This document shows, one piece after another, positions 4,013 through 5,280 of a stretch of DNA of 5,280 nt. Both the position numbers and the translations under genes were made by a program. The stretch covers positions 1-5,280 of the forward strand of contig CAMLLI010000383.1 in the NCBI GenBank assembly GCA_946480685.1, read 5' to 3'. The notes beneath the pieces are model-generated. The model was not told where the DNA came from and made no database searches. It saw only the letters and a list, made by a program, of their open reading frames with translations. This DNA comes from an uncultured Flammeovirgaceae bacterium. Lineage in GTDB: Bacteria; Bacteroidota; Bacteroidia; Cytophagales; Cyclobacteriaceae. Numbering within the stretch: the first letter of the stretch is position 1; the number at the start of each line of letters is the position of its first letter.

Positions 4013-5280
4013 GTGAAAAGATTCCTTCTCATTCTACTATTCCTTTCGGCAGGTAAAACGCTTGTTATAGGTCAGGGCTTCACGCGTAAAACGTACCATG
4101 ACCCGGAGCGTAAACACATCAAGGAAATATACCAGGTAAAAGATACCGTGCGCAACATCGCGCATGGCAAGTACCAGTCGTACTACCTCAACGGCAATAC
4201 GGAATCCAAAGGACAATTCGAAAACAACGAGACCGCAGGTGTGTGGGAGTTTTACTATGAAACCGGTAAACTCAAAATGCGTGGCATCCTTTTCAAAAGT
4301 GCCAACTACGGGTTGTGGGAATACTTCTATGAAGGCGGTCAGAAAAGTATGGAAGGCATTGTGAACGGTCGCAATCGCCAGGGAGAATGGAAATCATATT
4401 ACGAGAACGGACAGATAAAAGAAATCGGAGGCTATAAAGACAGCAAGCGCATTGGCATCTGGAAAAATTACTTTGAAGACGGAACGCTGAAGGGAGAGAT
4501 AGACTATACGGATGACTTCGGAAGATATACCGAGTACTACCACTCCGGCAAAGTATTGGGTGAAGGTCCGAAAACCGGATCAAAGAATACCGGTCACTGG
4601 AAATACTTCACCGAAGATGGTTCGCTCGAGAGCGAAGGTGATTATGATACCGGGAAGAAACACGGTGAGTGGATCACCTATTTTCCTTCGGGCAAGATTT
4701 CTTCGAAGGGTAAATATATACAGGATCAGCCAGCCGGGCCGTGGGAGTATTATTTTGAGAATGGTACCGTGCGATCTTCAGGCGAATATACCGGTGGCAA
4801 GAAGAATGGCTACTGGAAAACACTCAACACCGATGGCACTTTAAAAAGCGAGGCAACCTTTGACAAAGGCACCGGTGAATATCGCGAGTACTATACCAGT
4901 GGAAAACTGAAAGTAAAAGGACAGATACAAGACGGAAAACGTCAGGGTAAATGGATGTTTTACTACGAAGACGGAAAGCGTGAAGGCGAGTGCGACTATG
5001 TAAATGATAAAGGTATATATCGCGGGTACTTTCCCAATGGCAGTCTGCAAACCAAAGGTGCGTATGACGGTGAATTGAAAACCGGCACGTGGGAAATCTA
5101 TGAGACAGACGGAAGACTTTCGGGTTATTATCGTCCGTACTACGAAGATCAGAAGTTAGGGAAGGAGATCGTGCAGCTGGCTACCAAAAGTACACATCGC
5201 TCTAAAGCAAAGGCGCGGGGCTTCAATTACTTTCGTGAAAAAGGAAATGAGTTTCACGGTGTGATCATGAGTTCCAATCC
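4013..5280 (+). CDS. Secreted MORN_2 (YwqK-like) repeat protein, 3' end cut by the window
   Basis: The frame is open from a GTG at 4013 to the right edge: 422 full codons and two bases. The first residues, KRFLLILLFLSAG then KTLVIGQG, form a basic-then-hydrophobic signal peptide, so the protein should be exported to the periplasm or envelope. Residues about 54-372 hold 14 repeats of 22-24 residues, each with an aromatic anchor (W or Y), then xxYYxxGxLxxxG and a short turn. Anchors are at 54, 78, 102, 126, 150, 172, 196, 220, 244, 268, 290, 314, 336 and 360. This is the MORN_2 repeat often named 'YwqK family antitoxin', though no toxin is near and many such proteins are simply envelope repeat proteins. 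From about residue 385 the repeat stops and an unrecognised segment, rich in K and R, begins. The start is set by the signal peptide and the box at 3981; an in-frame TTG at 3986 overlaps that box. Function is unknown. Confidence 0.88.
   Translation, partial: MKRFLLILLFLSAGKTLVIGQGFTRKTYHDPERKHIKEIYQVKDTVRNIAHGKYQSYYLNGNTESKGQFENNETAGVWEFYYETGKLKMRGILFKSANYGLWEYFYEGGQKSMEGIVNGRNRQGEWKSYYENGQIKEIGGYKDSKRIGIWKNYFEDGTLKGEIDYTDDFGRYTEYYHSGKVLGEGPKTGSKNTGHWKYFTEDGSLESEGDYDTGKKHGEWITYFPSGKISSKGKYIQDQPAGPWEYYFENGTVRSSGEYTGGKKNGYWKTLNTDGTLKSEATFDKGTGEYREYYTSGKLKVKGQIQDGKRQGKWMFYYEDGKREGECDYVNDKGIYRGYFPNGSLQTKGAYDGELKTGTWEIYETDGRLSGYYRPYYEDQKLGKEIVQLATKSTHRSKAKARGFNYFREKGNEFHGVIMSSN
4172..5128 (+). repeat. 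Coding tandem repeats: 14 MORN_2 units with a 118-residue super-period
   Basis: The repeat region codes for units of 24 residues (72 bp), with three shorter 22-residue steps ending at anchors Y172, Y290 and Y336, where Tyr replaces Trp. Units two to six (residues 78-195, bases 4244-4597) and seven to eleven (196-313, bases 4598-4951) have the same pattern: four W units and then one Y unit. The unit pairs at 150 and 268 share DGTLK, then D..G.Y and EYY.SGK at matching offsets. DNA identity between units is low, so the expansion is old. Confidence 0.75.

Noticed and set aside
4164..4844. Two rightward frames (4164-4364 and 4512-4844) and a leftward one at 4293-4583 as separate small genes
   Set aside because: All are out-of-frame shadows of the long repeat protein, with low-complexity Ser/Thr/Arg-rich translations.
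4841..5050. Leftward frame encoding a hydrophobic 69-residue protein that looks like a membrane protein
   Set aside because: It is the antisense of the Tyr/Lys/Glu-rich MORN_2 repeats, whose complement naturally reads as hydrophobic residues; the sense frame is open throughout.
4013..5280. Toxin-antitoxin system based on the YwqK 'antitoxin' family name
   Set aside because: The protein has a signal peptide and is far longer than a typical antitoxin, and no toxin candidate lies beside it in this window; the name comes from automatic family labels.

Overview
The window looks like ordinary chromosomal DNA from a member of the Bacteroidota, perhaps Cytophagales-like. The evidence is the lack of Shine-Dalgarno motifs before every start, short A/T-rich leaders (three genes begin TAC-ATG), two exact TAnnTTTG promoter boxes, and protein types common in that phylum: a MoeB-rhodanese fusion, a short GreA-like protein, an EpsC-type serine acetyltransferase and a secreted MORN_2-repeat protein. 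No phage, insertion sequence, CRISPR array, rRNA or tRNA is visible.

Layout. Positions 1-291 are mostly non-coding. They hold a possible C-terminal tail of a rightward gene ending at 73, a 9-bp repeated motif, a strong 21-pair hairpin (145-192), and a six-unit heptamer array (249-290) that stops one base before the stop codon of the first clear gene. That gene (292-1449, minus) encodes a MoeB/ThiF-type adenylyltransferase fused to a rhodanese. Only 25 bp away and divergent is a rightward set: a RidA-superfamily protein (1475-1858), a GreA/GreB-like protein (1889-2341), an NADPH-dependent FMN reductase family protein (2406-2972) and serine O-acetyltransferase CysE (3068-3904). An 11-bp inverted repeat precedes cysE. 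After a 108-bp gap with a good promoter box, a GTG-started, signal-peptide-bearing repeat protein begins at 4013 and runs off the right edge.

How the genes fit together. A loose sulfur theme can be argued. The MoeB-rhodanese protein would activate and sulfurate a carrier protein. CysE makes O-acetylserine for cysteine synthesis. SsuE-like flavin reductases belong to the FMN reductase family. RidA-type proteins often deal with reactive products of amino-acid metabolism. This is inference from neighbourhood only, because the RidA-type protein lacks the deaminase arginine and the flavin reductase has no partner here. The GreA-like protein is a transcription-type gene and the last gene is envelope-directed, so the stretch may simply be several independent housekeeping genes.

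The most notable observations are the heptamer array and hairpin at the left, a fusion linker that reads like a former intergenic leader with an internal start, loss of the MoeB zinc ligands, a GreA-like acidic tip motif in a protein often misnamed as a ketoacyl synthase, the palindrome before cysE, and a 118-residue higher-order duplication in the repeat protein. I found no convincing new biological system.
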